In this document: in pieces, positions 1-12,303 of the stretch
Layout: every line of letters begins with the position of its first letter
How positions within the stretch are numbered: the stretch's first letter is position 1
Assembly: GCA_023231475.1 (NCBI GenBank)
Contig: JALJEE010002173.1
Span: 1-31,310, forward strand
Direction: 5' to 3'
Source of the DNA: Seison nebaliae
Taxonomy: Eukaryota > Rotifera > Pararotatoria > Seisonacea > Seisonidae
DNA: 31,310 nt
Position numbers and translations under genes: made by a program
The notes under the pieces: generated by a model
The model's database searches: none
Told to the model about the DNA's origin: nothing
What the model saw: only the letters and a program-made list of their open reading frames with translations

Positions 1-1590
1 AAATTTCCTTTTCCATCATTTATATATTCTCCTTTATCATCTTCTCTCATTATTCCATCATCATCAATTCTATATCTTTGTTTATCATCAATATTTATCG
101 GAATTCCATCATTATCCAATATCGTATCACCCACAACTTTCAGGATATAATCGTTAGAGACTTTAGGTCGTTTACGTTCCGGTGAGAATCGAGGAACTCC
201 CACACAGACGAAATCTCCTTTATCATCTGAAATATAATTTCCATCAGATTTCGGAATAAAATTTCCATCAACTGTTTTTTGATATCGGGGTTTATTCACA
301 TTATAAACATTGCCGTTATCATCACCAATATATCGACCTTTATCATTCGGATAATAGCGTCCATTTTTATCCTTTTCATATTTTCTCTTGTCATTACAAT
401 GAACGAGATGATTGGATAATGGTAGAATTGTATCGAGAATATATTCTCCATTATCATCAGGAATAAATCCTTTCTCCTTATCTAAAGTATATCTTGGCAC
501 TCCAACATTCACAAAATTGTCATCATCATCTTTAATAAAATTTCCTTGATCATTTTCACGGAACGTTCCGTCATCTAATTTCTCATATTTTTGTCTGTCG
601 ATCGGTATCATTTTACCAGTATCATCTTTTATATAATTTCCTTTTTCATCTGAAATGAAATTTCCTTGACCATCTGAAGCATATCTTCGACGACCAGCTT
701 CGATAAATTTCCCATCAGTCGATGGAATAAAATCACCGTCACGATCTGGTACAAAAGTTCCATCTTTCTCTTTTCGATAACGTCGTTGATCGGTGGGAAT
801 GAAATTTTTATTTTTCTCATCTGATTTTACTCCTGGTTCTTTTTTTATTAGAAATTTATCACCAGAAACAGGAACATATCGTCCATGATCATCTTTCACA
901 TAATCACCTGTTGATGATGGAACAAATTTGTCATCATCATCCAACTGATAACGTGGTTGTCCGATATTCATAAAATTTCCATCTTTGTCCTTAATGTAAT
1001 TACCGTCGTCATTTGGATACATTCGTCCATGTTCGTCTATGGCGAATCGTTCCGCTTCTTTCAAATTCACAATATCATCAGTATCGGTAATGATATAGTC
1101 ACCAGCTTCATCTGGTACCAATTGATTATTGTCTTCGTCAAGACGATAACGTCGACGTCCGACGGGAATGAAATCCCCAGAATTATCTTTAATATATTCT
1201 CCCATTTTATCGGGAATAAAATGACCTTCTTCATCTTTTGAAAATCTTTCTTTCTCCACTTCCATCACTCGATGATCTTCGTCATCGATCAATATGGGAA
1301 TATTATTGTCATCCATCACATAATCACCATCCACATCCTTCACAAAATTACCTTTATCATCTTTCTTATAACGGTTTTTGCCAACAGGAATGGCGAAACC
1401 TTTATCCATTTCATTTACATCCAAATCGTCAGTTGATGGAATTATCGGGAACATATTACCATCTTTATCAATCACATATTTATTCTGATCTTTATCACTC
1501 GCATAAGTTCCAATATCTGTCATTATTCCATCACTTTTCTTCTTCTTTCCATTACCGTCCTCTTCACCATCACTACCATCGCGAAGTGGA
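1..1590 (-). repeat. Coding tandem repeat, about 32 residues, acidic Asp/Gly/Tyr type, inside filamin
   Basis: About 14 imperfect units are visible and the tract continues past the window edge. A unit opens with RY or PRY and contains three sub-repeats of 10-11 residues of the form DDxGxF/YIP, typically ending IPVG or NVG. Examples: RRYRKEKDGTFVPDRDGDF, PRYQKTVDGNFIPKSDGNY, RKYEKDKNGRYYPNDKGRY. Units are diverged at both DNA and protein level, but Gly and the aromatic positions are kept, which indicates a selected protein repeat. DxDG and DKDGNF cores resemble Asp-rich calcium-binding loops, but no EF-hand helices are seen. Function unknown. Confidence 0.85.
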
Positions 1591-1927
1591 TGTTTGCGAT
1601 CAATGAAGAAATGATTCGGTTTATTGACGATACCTTGAGAGAGACCCGTTCCATGAACTTTCACTTGATCGGCACTTAATCGATCAACACTGTTAACTAC
1701 TATCGGCTCTGCTCCTAATTCGATGCCATTGATATATGGCTGAATAGTATATGGTCCGTGCTCTTGCACATTAAACTTTACATTATATCCATCAGTTATC
1801 GGAGTAATCAGTGCATTCTGTGTGGCACCACTCGGCATCGTTATTAGAACGGATACATCTTCTTCTTTTATGTCTCCGGCTGGTGCTGTTATCAAATTAA
1901 ATTCGGTCGGTTGTCCGACTGCCGGAG
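1..1927 (-). CDS. Filamin exon 3 (partial): Ig repeat 7, start of repeat 8, then acidic tandem repeats
   Basis: The acceptor is TTGATAATAG at 1928-1937. I translated 1927-1321 codon by codon with no stop; the rest of the frame reads the same repeat motif to the window edge. First comes the remainder of Ig repeat 7 (ends EPIVVNSVD), then the start of repeat 8 (ADQVKVHGTGLSQG...FFID). After RKHPLRDGSDGEEDG and a KKKK patch it enters the Asp/Gly repeats listed separately. Possible cryptic donors (GATG|GTAGTG, GATG|GTGAAG, near 1575-1585) could allow an isoform that leaves the repeat tract out. Confidence 0.85.
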
Positions 1928-4900
1928 CTATTATCAAAAATAGATTTATTAATTATCATCTCATCTCTCAATTGATCGTTATGAGAATAGAAATCTCTTT
2001 TTTTTTAAACAAATAATCGGGCAGGCAGGATAAAAGAAAGATCAATTTCAAATGGTTCAAATTCAAAATTTCTAAAGAGGATCAAAGCGGAATAGAATGA
2101 ATCATCAAAGCTGAAAAATTCGTTTTCTTTAAAATTTCTAATTCCAAATAAAAATTCGTTTTCAAAAAAAAACTTTAAAATTTCCTTTAAAAACTTATTT
2201 TATGAGTTTCAATTTAATCTCTTTCGAATTGATTCCGAAGTTAGATAATTTTTTCTATCTAAATTTTAGATAATAACAAATTGTACAAACTTGAATCGAG
2301 TCCCGTCACTTTCACTCGACTGACGTCGATCGATGGTTCCACATCGACATGTAACGGACTAATCGGAATTGGCTTGTCGTTGAAGAGAACGGTGATCTTA
2401 TGCATTCCTGGCACTTGAGGTGTATAGGTAATAAGGAATCTTCCGTCTTTCGAATCGTCGATATTGAACATTAAATCACGTCCCTGATTATCAGTTAATG
2501 CGATACTGACATCACCTAAATAAAATTTATTTTTAAATTCATTTTAATTAACAATTTTAAACCTGGACCAGCATCGCGACAATCAACAGTAAAATTAGTT
2601 GGTTGATGTGTCTTGACACCTTTCTCCACTCCCGGTCCATAAACTCGAACACGTGAAGGATTTGACAATTCGTTGGGATTGACACGAAACGGTGATTTTG
2701 GTACTGACACTCCACCATATGTCACCATAATAGTATGACGACCAGTTGTTACAGGAATATAACGACATTGATATGTTCCATCACCCATATTTCTCACATT
2801 CACATCAACTGGATTATATTCATTATCTAGACATGTGACGGACAAAGGAGCATCACCAGCATCTCGAGTATCGACAGTGAATTGTGCTGGTTGAGTAACG
2901 ATGGGAGTGTTTGGTTCAATACCTGGTCCATAACAACGGATTCGTGATGGATCAAATCGTCCCGATGATTGTAACGGTTTCGGTTCTATCCATGCCATAT
3001 ATGGTGAACCAGGAATATCTTCATCATCACATAATATGTGTACAGCATATTCGCCAGGTGCAGTGGGCAAATATGAGACATCGGCACTTCCATCCATATT
3101 ATCTTGACAATCAATTTTCGCTTGAGACGGTCCCTCAATAGAAAATCCTAATGATCCCGTTTCCATATTTGTCTCTACTACGAAATTGGCTGGATAACCG
3201 ACAACGCCACCCTCCAATCCTGGACCGAATGCTCGAATTGATGATTGTTTAAATGGTCCCACATTCACTGTGTAAGGTGATCTCGGTGTTTGACTACCAC
3301 CATACATCACATTAACTGTATAGACTCCAGGTTTCTTCGGATTATATCCACATTCATATGTATCGACTGAAATTCGTGATACTCGACATTCTACATCTTC
3401 ACCATCTGGTCCGGTAACGGAAACTTTCAAATTTCCGTCACCAGCATCTTTCGTCACTACTTTGAAATCGGCGATGTCACCAACACGTACTCCGTGTGGC
3501 TGAATTCCTCGACCATAAACTTTAACTTTTCGTGCGTCATATGACGGTGCCACATTAACACCATATGGTGATAATGGAATTGGTTGAGATGCGAAGAAAA
3601 CGTTCACTGAATGTAATCCTGGTTCCTTCGCCACATATTCACATCGATAGATTCCTGGTGATGTTTGTCGAATTTGACATGGAACTGTCTCTCCATTATT
3701 CTTTGGAGATAGAATGGCAACATCAACATGACCGTTACCAGCGTCAGTTGTATCGATATCGAAATATGTCGGTTTATCAACGACAACTGAACCATGAGCT
3801 TCTAATCCGGGACCGAAAGCACGGACACGACTAGAATCACCAACTTCACCTTCCACTTTGACGTTATAAGGAGATTTCGGTACTTCCTCTCCACCATATT
3901 TCACTATAACACGATACATACCTTCCATTGTTGGTATATAAGTACAAGAATAAGTTTTCGAATCGTCATTGTAAACGATGTCGATGGGTTCGCGAACACC
4001 TCGCGGATTTAACACAATAACTTCTGGTTGACCTTTTCCAGCTTGAGTGACATCAATTGTAAATTTGGCCGGTTCATTGACATGATTGCCAATCGGTTCA
4101 ATTCCTTTTCCATAACATCGTACACGTTTCGCATCAGTTCTTGGACTGAGTGGGGCGGAAGCTAACGGTTTAGCTGAAGGATATTGTGAGAGATAAGTCA
4201 TCATACTTTCTTGATCAACTTTCGGATCCACCATTTCTTCCGGTCGAATTAATTGTGGGACACCTAACCATTGTTCCGCCAAATCCATAGCGTCACGAGC
4301 ATTATTCAATGGTTCGGTCTTCTTGTTTAATCGCCAATCAGGATAGAGACCTGGTGCACACGAATCAACTAGAGCACCAATCGCTTGGCCATCATTCCAA
4401 TCAGTAGTGAAATTTCGAATGGGCAAATCGGGTGGCAATTTACCTTGAACCCATTGAAGCAATTTCTGTTTTGGAGATTGACGATCCTCCTCTTCTTCCA
4501 AACCTTCCCATATGGGCAATGAGATGGAGTAATGTAGAATTAACGTCCAAATCAAACCCAAAATCAATTTGAGACGGCCATCAACAATATCCGTCGCATC
4601 AATATTAATGAGAGTGACACCTTCGCTGTGTTCTAAGAAATCGAGAGCGATAGCCACATTCTCCATCTTCTGTGAACGGAAAGACGGCTTCTTATTATGT
4701 CTCGGCAATTTCTTATGAGATAACAATTCGATTAATGCGATTAAATTGAGACCGTTCGATAAATCCCATTGCAAATCATTAATTTGACGATTGATTATTT
4801 TGAGATGTTCATTCGCCCATCTAGTGAAAGTATTCTGTTGAATTCGTTTCCATGGCGCATCATCGGCCAATTCACGTTGCATCTCATCATCGATCTCTTC

Positions 4901-4951
4901 TTCAGTCCGATCGAATTCGTTAATTTCATCATTATAACCGTTTTGATCCAT
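1..4951 (-). CDS. Filamin (actin-binding, CH + Ig-repeat protein), 5' part, three exons, 3' end off window
   Basis: Joins 2563-4951, 2291-2515 and 1-1927 (at least 1,513 codons). Filamins dimerise, cross-link F-actin and tether membrane receptors to the cortex. Seen: acidic leader (residues 1-30), CH1 at about 37-143 (starts near RIQQNTFTRWANEHLK), CH2 at about 160-256 (ends MMTYLSQYP), then filamin Ig repeats from about residue 273, each opening like RVRAFGPGLE and closing like PKSPYNVKV. Seven repeats are complete. An eighth opens (QVKVHGTGL...NHFFID) and then changes into an acidic repeat tract that is still open at position 1. The start at 4951 has A at -3 and G at +4; an in-frame TTG at 4969 is not needed. 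There are two CH domains, as in cheerio and vertebrate FLN; the fly paralogue jitterbug is the alternative, so I give no symbol. Family call near certain; orthology uncertain. Confidence 0.95.
2291..2515 (-). CDS. Filamin exon 2: rest of Ig repeat 6, start of repeat 7
   Basis: 225 bases (75 codons, phase 1 to phase 1). It encodes DVSIALTDNQG through PGMHKITVLFNDKPIPISPL, the typical second half of a filamin Ig repeat, then the first strand of the next repeat (SRVKVTGLDS). The donor is TCAA|GTTTGT. The next intron (1928-2290, 363 bp) is AT-rich and ends TTGATAATAG. The junction restores DSTPAVGQPTEFN, so the frame is kept. Confidence 0.9.
2563..4951 (-). CDS. Filamin exon 1: CH1, CH2, Ig repeats 1-5 and start of repeat 6
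   Basis: 2,389 bases, 796 codons plus one base. It starts at the ATG at 4951 and ends ...GATGCTGGTCCAG before a GT donor at 2562. Reading past the donor gives 15 low-complexity residues and a stop, which marks the intron. Both CH domains and five whole Ig repeats lie in one exon. The CH1 helix with TFTRWANEHL and the DIVDGRLKLILGLIWTLI segment are strongly filamin-like. The intron that follows (2516-2562) is only 47 bp and ends TTTATTTAG; the joined codon is G|GT (Gly), restoring the repeat-6 sequence DAGPGDVSIAL. Confidence 0.93.
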
Positions 4952-4953
4952 TA

Positions 4954-4976
4954 TTGCTGAATTAATCAATTAGAAA
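4954..4976 (-). other. Possible 5'UTR splice acceptor just upstream of the filamin ATG
   Basis: On the minus strand the bases before the ATG read TTTCTAATTGATTAATTCAG, then CAATA and the ATG. A CTAAT branch-like sequence and a terminal CAG five bases before the start codon suggest that the first exon is non-coding and lies upstream. The sequence alone does not prove this. Confidence 0.35.
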
Positions 4977-7900
4977 TCAATAAAATATCAACAACAACTC
5001 CGATCCAATTCACGATTTCCTTTCTCCCGATCCAGATGGATAACACCAAAATTTAATTCTCTTTTTCGTAATATTGTTGTATTGTTATTGTTGTTGTTTG
5101 TTTGTGTTTAGAGGTGATAGTGTTCCGTTGAGACAATTGAAAGAAAATTTAAATTATGTGAAGAAAGTTGTTTGAGCAGATTCAATTTGAAGTTGAAGGG
5201 AAAAAGTTAAAATAATTTCGTCTTTAATTTTAAAAAAGAGAAAGAAAAAATCATCAGATCATAAAGATTGAGGTGATTTTTATCGATGAATAGAAATTAA
5301 TCATCATATTTATGAGATTAATGACAACAGTTTATATTGTGTAAGTTGTCGTGGAGAGACGAAGAAGATTAAATGAAAAAATAATTCAAATTTCATCTAC
5401 ATTATTCTCATCCCAATTACATTTATGATGAGATTAATTAATGGAAATTAATCGATTTCCATTCTGATCATCGTTCGAGTTAGGAAGAATCATAATAAGT
5501 ATGAGATTAACTCATGATCAGTTAATGATTATTATTGATTTTCATTTATCTTCAACAAAAAATGATGAAAGAAAAGGAAATAAGAAAAAGTAGATTAGAT
5601 CATTTGATATTTATCGATTCTTCTTATTTTCTTTTTAATTATCTCAATCTTTCTTTAATACATGACCAATGAGTTGAATGTCATTAGAGAAGTTGAGGAT
5701 GATGAAACAGTTAAAAGATTCTCATCATTAATCATATATGATCGATCGATTAATTCAATTATTGTCATCAGACGACCATTGTCGTTGTTAACTTGATTCA
5801 ATATAAGGATGCAAACAATTTCTTAAATTCATCTAATATTAGTCGACGTCAAATGGATCTTGTCCAAAAACTTATCTAAATTACATTATCTTATTACAAA
5901 TCATTAATTCATTTCGTCTCATTTATTTATCGATTTGATCTCATCTCATCGATTTATCGATTCGATCCAATTCATTCTTCCTTCTTATTCTTCCTTCTCA
6001 TTCGAATGTTTATTGAAAGTGAATGAGAATATTGTGCAATCGAACACAAATAAACAACATTAAGTTCCTCGTCATCTATTCATATAAGTTTATTACGTAA
6101 ACATCAGGAACAAGATGAAGAATTTCTTTAAGAAATTTTATTTGATTTATTAAAAAAAATATGATTGAATAGATTATGATTGTGTTTGACCATGTGATAT
6201 TGGGAGAAGGAAGTTCCATCAGAACGATCGCCGTCTAACTAATGTTGTTCAACAAAGGAGAAGACTAATGAAATAAAAAGGCTGTACAAGTGAGGAGGAG
6301 ATGTCAGGAAGGAAGGAAGAAAACCGCCACTACCATTACCGAACGTTTAGAGAAGAGTATAAAGATGCGGAACATGTCGAAGGGGATAGGGTCAAACTTA
6401 CAAGAATGGAAGTGATCACTACTCTCTTCTTATCGAATCGACCGAGTGTTGAAGAAAGGGAAATTGAATTAAATATCATCTCTCTCATCAGTCCGTCAAG
6501 TGGTATAAGTTTCATTGGGAAGAGGGAAAGAGAGTGAGAGGAGAAGAAAGAGATCCTCTTACCAAATCAAATTTAATGAAGAAATAGAGAAGTTTGATGA
6601 GTTACTTTTGTAACGGATGACGAAATAGAGATATTTCAACACCATTTGACGGAATGACGAAAAGGAAAAATTCATATGATGGTGATTCTTTAATAAAATT
6701 AATAATAATAATAATTTATGTTAATCAATAAAAAATAATGAAATTAAGAGATCTCCTCTTGACCGTTTACCATTTCTCTTATTGATTTCATTATATGAAT
6801 ACTTCTCTGTGTTCGTTCGCCTCTCCTCGCCTCAACAAAAACAAAAATTCATGAACACCATTCATATTGTATGTTTATAGAGTCGTCGACTGACTGTTCA
6901 ATGTTCGAACAATCGATAGGTCAAGAGAAAATTTTTGATTAAAAATTACACAAATTTTTTTTGAAAAAAAATTATATAATTAGATAATAATTTAATTATT
7001 TAGAGACAATGATCATTCTCTCTTGATGGTAATTGCTCATGAAATGATACGTATGATATTATTGAAACGATTTGAAGATGAAAAAGAGAAGATAAGAAAA
7101 AATGTTTCATTGTCAATTCTTTTCACATCCAGCTTATTCTACCAGCTAATGATATTACTTTAATGAGAATATATCATTGATCCAGAATGAACGAAATAAA
7201 CAATAATTAAGTATTAGTCAATTAGTCAATAAATCCTCCTTTCACCATGTCACTCATTGTCACCTTATTAATTATTTGTTTTCCATGTTTCGATATTTTT
7301 TGGAATATATTATTAATATATTATAATCACCAAAAAAATTAAACGATTATTTAACATTTCTAGTACATTTCCATTGACAATGTTATCTAATCAAACATAA
7401 AATTGAATAATAATAACTCCAATTTCTTCCCCCATTTTTATAAATATGACACTCATTCCTGCCAATCACTGTACATCGTTGGAGTTAAGAACGTGGAATT
7501 TTGAGGACGATGAAAACTGATCGTGGTGGAAAACAAAGAATACATTTCACTTTTGTCTGACCGTGTATGAATGGAGTACTAAAACTATATGGCCACTCCC
7601 TAAAACTAACGTAATCTCCAATTTCTGAATGAACGTCAAATTTTCACGGTGAAACTATTTAAAGGAATATGAAGTGACGAAACGCTCATGTGGATGAATC
7701 GTCGTTTTCTGGTAAGAATAGAATAGAAAGAAAGTACAATTCTCTCACGTCAAATTATCAGAAAGACCACCGGTTCACAAAAAAATGGCCGAGATAGGTT
7801 ACTTTGAGTAAAGAGGAAGTGATGGTGGAGTGGCGGTAGTGATGATGGAGAGGAGAAAAAGTGAACAATGATTGTATTAAAAGAAACATGAATGTCTCAG

Positions 7901-8079
7901 ATATGGAAATGCAGTTATTTAACAAAGCGTTTATTGACGAATATGATCCTAGTTATTGTTGGCCATATAAGAATGAATTGTTCATAATAATTTTAGGTGA
8001 TCCGATTCAGAATTGATAAAGGTAATCCTTGTAAGGATGATGTATTTCTCGTGTCTATATTATGATGATAGTTGTTTGG

Positions 8080-8117
8080 ATGATGATGATGATGACACAC
8101 ATACACACACACACACT
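8080..8117. repeat. Compound microsatellite (GAT)n then (CA)n
   Basis: Five GAT trinucleotides run directly into an interrupted CA dinucleotide tract. It lies in non-coding DNA, so the short frame that crosses it (DDDDDTHTHTHT) is an artefact of the repeat. Confidence 0.85.
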
Positions 8118-9205
8118 CGAACATATGAATCTGTTGTTATATGGCGTATATTTGTTTTTGGATGTGTATTAGAGTTATTGAAAACCGAAAAAGATTTGCA
8201 ACGATTTAATACAGAAATTGTCAGAGACGCGAGGGGGAGAAGAGAATGAAATAGACAAACGATAAAAAAAACTCATCATCATTCATTAATCGTCGTCGTC
8301 GTTGACGACAGAGTATATATATCACATCTTTAATTCTCCTAGTTAATACTTCTTCTGATTGTGATTACAGTGTCAATTGTCGACATACAATACGGCTGAG
8401 GTGTTGTTTGTCATTCATCCACTTATTCTTTTTTCTAGTTTTGACGCTTTTCCTGATCGATTTCACTTCTTTTCTTTTTTCGCTATACTCAATTCAGATG
8501 TAGCACGATAAATTCTATATCTATCGTTATTACATCTACTTATCGTCGGAGAAAGTAGATAATGATATTGATGATATTATACTGTCGATTGATGATAAAG
8601 TGTCATATATCAATGTTGTTATTTTGCCTCTCCATTATTCACCGGTTGCACACAGCATATGGACGTAGAACATATGCGGATATTATCAATAACAAATGGT
8701 AGAATGGATAAATCGATATTGAACGGAAATATTCCCGAAAAACAACCCGAACTTATCAGATGACAGAAGGACAATCGATACCACAACTTTCTCTAACCAC
8801 CTTCTCCCTATTTTTCGTCCTTCTCCTTTCCTCAAAAAAAGAAAAAAAAGAGAGAGAAATGTGTTTATATTCAATTCTTTCGGTCATTCTAATAGAACGA
8901 ATTCACTTTTCAGGGCGAATACGTTCGTTTTACTTATTTGTTAAACCAATTCAACTTTTCCGTAACACGATTTGGTGCGTTACCAAATATTATAACATTT
9001 CACCCTTTCTCTCTCTTCCTCTCTCTTTTATCGTGTTATATCTCATCTCTCATGTCTATAGAGAAATGGTTAGAGCTGGTAGTTCATTCCTTCAGAATAA
9101 AATAAAAGAAATCACTACAGCATCACTCGTCTTATGGAGGGAGTCGCGAATAAATAAACGAATGAATAATTTAACTACATAATACGAATACGTTTATGGT
9201 ACGCA

Positions 9206-9223
9206 GTGGTATGACGATACCAC
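9206..9223. other. Perfect hairpin, 7-bp stem, 4-nt loop
   Basis: GTGGTAT, loop GACG, ATACCAC. It stands out because both arms are mixed-composition in AT-rich surroundings. No run of T follows that would suggest a Pol III terminator. Function unknown. Confidence 0.5.
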
Positions 9224-9577
9224 GTAGCTGGCCAAAATTCCTGTGTATTTATTGAAACATTAATCTTTCTTAAGTGAATTGTTAAGGATCGGAGTTCCAG
9301 CTCAAACTTGGAGTAGAAGTTGCCCCGCAGAGTTCATCAGAAAATCTGTGTTCCCTAATTGTATTTGGCTGTAAATAGAGACATATAATAATTAATATTG
9401 AATGGTAATCGATTTCATTTTAAATAATTATGGAAAGGTGAATAGTATGATATGTGCACGGAATGCCTAAATAAATATTATTGAGATCTATTCCTATTAA
9501 TTTCTATTATTTCATTCAAACTCCCTCGATTTTCCTTCATTCCCAGTCGGTTTAGCTTCAGTTTAATTTATTATTAT

Positions 9578-9656
9578 TTCTAGCTAGTTAGCTAACTAAT
9601 AACTAACTAACTAACTAACTAGCTAGCTAGCTAGCTAACTGACTTAACGTAACTAA
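9578..9656. repeat. Tetranucleotide repeat tract (CTAA)n / (CTAG)n
   Basis: Runs of CTAA and CTAG alternate (TAGCTAGTTAGCTAAC, then five AACT units, then four AGCT units). Because AGCT and CTAG are self-complementary, the tract can fold back on itself. It is likely to vary in length between individuals. Confidence 0.9.
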
Positions 9657-10765
9657 CTCTTGTTGAACAATGTTTTCTATTCCATGTACATTAATTCAAA
9701 TGAGCGTTGTTAAATAATTGTAAAAATGAAAATTCTTCTTGTCCTCCTCCTTCAAACAATCTACCTTTCCGTATGAAGTCCTAGTACTACATTCTTTCGT
9801 TGGTAATTATTAGAAAACATTTTCCCCCCATCGACTCAGATACATCAGCTCGTACAGACGAAGATAGATAGTAACTGACCAAATTGAAATTTTGATGAGA
9901 AACTTTTGAAAAAGAGATGAACATGAGAACATGCAATGGTATACATCGAATAATGTGGGTCTGGTATATGGGTCTATCTAACAAAAAGATGTTGTACATA
10001 ACTCATCTATCTCTCTTATAATTCCTATTTTTTTCGTTGTTTTTTTTTCGTTTAAAAATTTACACAAATGTCCATGCTAACCTAGCAATAACTTCTTTTT
10101 CGATAGTAAATAAATAGAAAGAATAAATCAAAATAATTTATGAATAATAATCATTATTTTTTTCATACATCCATCCAACATTAAGTTATGGAGATCAGAT
10201 TAATTGAACTTTTTCATTTCTCAAATTATAATTCATCATTTTTTCATGGAAACAAAACATGGAAATCTCTCACAACATTCCTTCACTTATTTCGAGAAAT
10301 TTTAAGATCCTTTAAATTAAATATGGAATCATCGAGAAAATCATTGAAACAACAACAACAAGAATAGGTAATCGTTTTTCAATAAATGAGTGTATTGACG
10401 AGAGGAAATTTCATAAACATTATTTTCGACTTGTCGGAATATATTTTTTTTTCTTCATTTAATTGCTCACATACGTTTAGCTCACTTTCCAGCTAACTCA
10501 TGTACATAAAAGTTTTATTAGTCTATTAACGATCTGATGGTATTGGGAGAACGCATTCGTTTAATACAGAAAGATGCATATCCTTCCGATTCTCATCTTT
10601 TTTTTTAACACAAATTTAAGAAGTAATAAAAATTTCCAAATATTTTCTCATCCATTCACGTATTTATAATACTTTCTCCTTCAGCCTACACGACCATCAG
10701 AACTCTAATGATCAGCTCAAAATATTGTAAGAATGTCTGTTTAAAACTACACGTTTTTACTCATC

Positions 10766-10767
<2 letters not shown>

Positions 10768-10797
<30 letters not shown>
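10768..10797. repeat. (CA)n microsatellite
   Basis: About 15 uninterrupted CA dinucleotides in non-coding DNA, followed by a short degenerate CA-rich tail. Confidence 0.95.
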
Positions 10798-10799
<2 letters not shown>

Positions 10800-11157
10800 A
10801 ACACACAAAAATTAACACCATTTTTACACATATGGCCTATTGTTCCATAGAAGGAAATTAATGCATAATCCATGATGAGATGATGGTAAACGAAATAATT
10901 ATGCAAAAAATTTCTCCCGTTCACATACCAAAATGAAAAGTTTTCATCTTTTCTCTTTTTTTCTCATCATCTCCTTCAATTTCTCCACGTCTTCTTATTT
11001 GCTTAATATGAATGACTGGCAATGGGAGAAGAGTATGCGTTAAACATTATCGCCTGATGAGAACTGTGACGAACATATTCCAAAATTATTCGATAGATCA
11101 ACGATGTTAATTTGTTTCTTTTCACTTCTTTCCCATATTCCTATGTTCGATTTCATC

Positions 11158-11184
11158 GAAATGAATTCGCATTCAATTCATTTC
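11158..11184. other. Perfect inverted repeat, 10-bp arms, 7-nt loop
   Basis: Left arm GAAATGAATT, spacer CGCATTC, right arm AATTCATTTC. It lies in the non-coding stretch between the two genes. It could be a protein-binding palindrome or chance in AT-rich DNA. Confidence 0.45.
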
Positions 11185-11749
11185 TTCCTCACAATAAACG
11201 GGACAGGAAATAAATATTAGATAGCTGTTATCAGATCGATAAGTAATTGGTATGAAATGGAATATTGATATTAGATGAAATTTCAATCGTCTGCACTCTA
11301 AGAAATAAACTTCTCTCACATTCAAATCTCACATATCGAATTCCAAATCTGAATATCGATTAGATATACAAATGTAAATTATTTGTAGTTTTTTTAACCA
11401 TTAAATTCTCATTCTATGGGAATCTGATTAGCATTTGTAAAATTTAATTTAATTATCTCCTTCCAATTCATTGTAGGAATTTAAAATCGAAAAACAAAAT
11501 TATTTATTATTAAACTATCAAATTTAAGATATTTCACAATTAATTATTATAATGGAAATTTTTATTGTTCAGAAAACTGAAGAATTTTGATGAATTTCCT
11601 TCAAATTTCATTGATTGTCGTTTAATTTGGTTTAAATTAATGGAAATCTTTTGAAAAATTGTTTTTTCGTCAAAAAATTCTTATAACAATTAATTAATAA
11701 AATTCTCTAAATACATTTAATTTCTAATTTAACAATGACGAATTCTCCT

Positions 11750-12303
11750 AAAGTTAATGGGATAATTGTCCCCAAACTTAAGTGACCCTGACTTTAAAAC
11801 CGCTGCTTCCAATGAGATAAATAAAGCTTGTATATTCAATGTAATATCGTCTCAGACTAATTGGAGGAACGATGAATAAACTTTTCTCTAGATGATTTGA
11901 TCCATGAATAATTTTCGATTGGTGCGTTTTACTATGCCTCAAAGTGAAAATGGAAATAGAATCATTATAGATCTAGAAAAAAGTTTTTTCAAAGTTTTGT
12001 ATTTTATTTTTAGCATGATTGGGCGATATTCGCCCACAGCCAAGATTGTGGAGGATTATCGATTGCCGGGGGAGATATGTCAGATACGATGATGACACCC
12101 AAGTAAATTCTACTTACCTAAATTGGAGTCTGGTAACAGGTGAAATGTGACAGACCAGTACTCCAAGAGAAGGTGTCCGTATTTCCCCCAGTTTCGTAGT
12201 CTTCTTATAAGGGTTCTCGTTTGAGTAGTAGGCAGAAACACGATGATGTCGTGTTGGTCTCGACGTTTCATTAACGGCGAAGTAAAAGGATAATGGAAAC
12301 AAA
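11750..12303. other. GC-richer block in intergenic DNA, content unknown
   Basis: Base composition shifts visibly here (tracts such as GATTGCCGGGGGAGAT and CCGTATTTCCCCCAG). A segment at 12015-12104 is flanked by TTTTATTTTTAG and AA|GTAAAT, so it could pass for an internal plus-strand exon, but its translation matches nothing I know and has no partner exon. A hairpin TGGGCGA-TAT-TCGCCCA lies at 12020-12036. It may be a decayed mobile element, a lone exon of an unseen gene, or a regulatory block. Confidence 0.3.

Larger units (their letters stand above)
4977..11750. other. Long non-coding stretch upstream of filamin
   Basis: AT-rich DNA with frequent stops in all frames. The longest open frames (for example 140 codons at 8760-9182 plus, 78 codons at 6301-6537 plus) show no domain, periodicity or splice context that I recognise. 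The part next to 4951 should hold the filamin promoter and any 5'UTR exon. I could not place a TATA box or initiator. The simple repeats and hairpins inside it are listed separately. Confidence 0.6.

Noticed and set aside
4952-4969. Filamin start six codons earlier
   Set aside because: The upstream codon at 4969 is TTG; the ATG at 4951 has a good context and precedes the acidic leader.
6301-6537. 78-codon plus-strand open frame with a charged product
   Set aside because: Purine-rich DNA gives Arg/Glu-rich translation; no family resemblance or supporting signal.
8760-9182. 140-codon plus-strand open frame
   Set aside because: Low-complexity hydrophobic and Lys-rich composition, no recognisable domain and no splice or start context; chance frame in AT-rich DNA.
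11050-11076. Hammerhead ribozyme core (CTGATGA)
   Set aside because: The following sequence forms no stem II and lacks the GAAA core in the right place.
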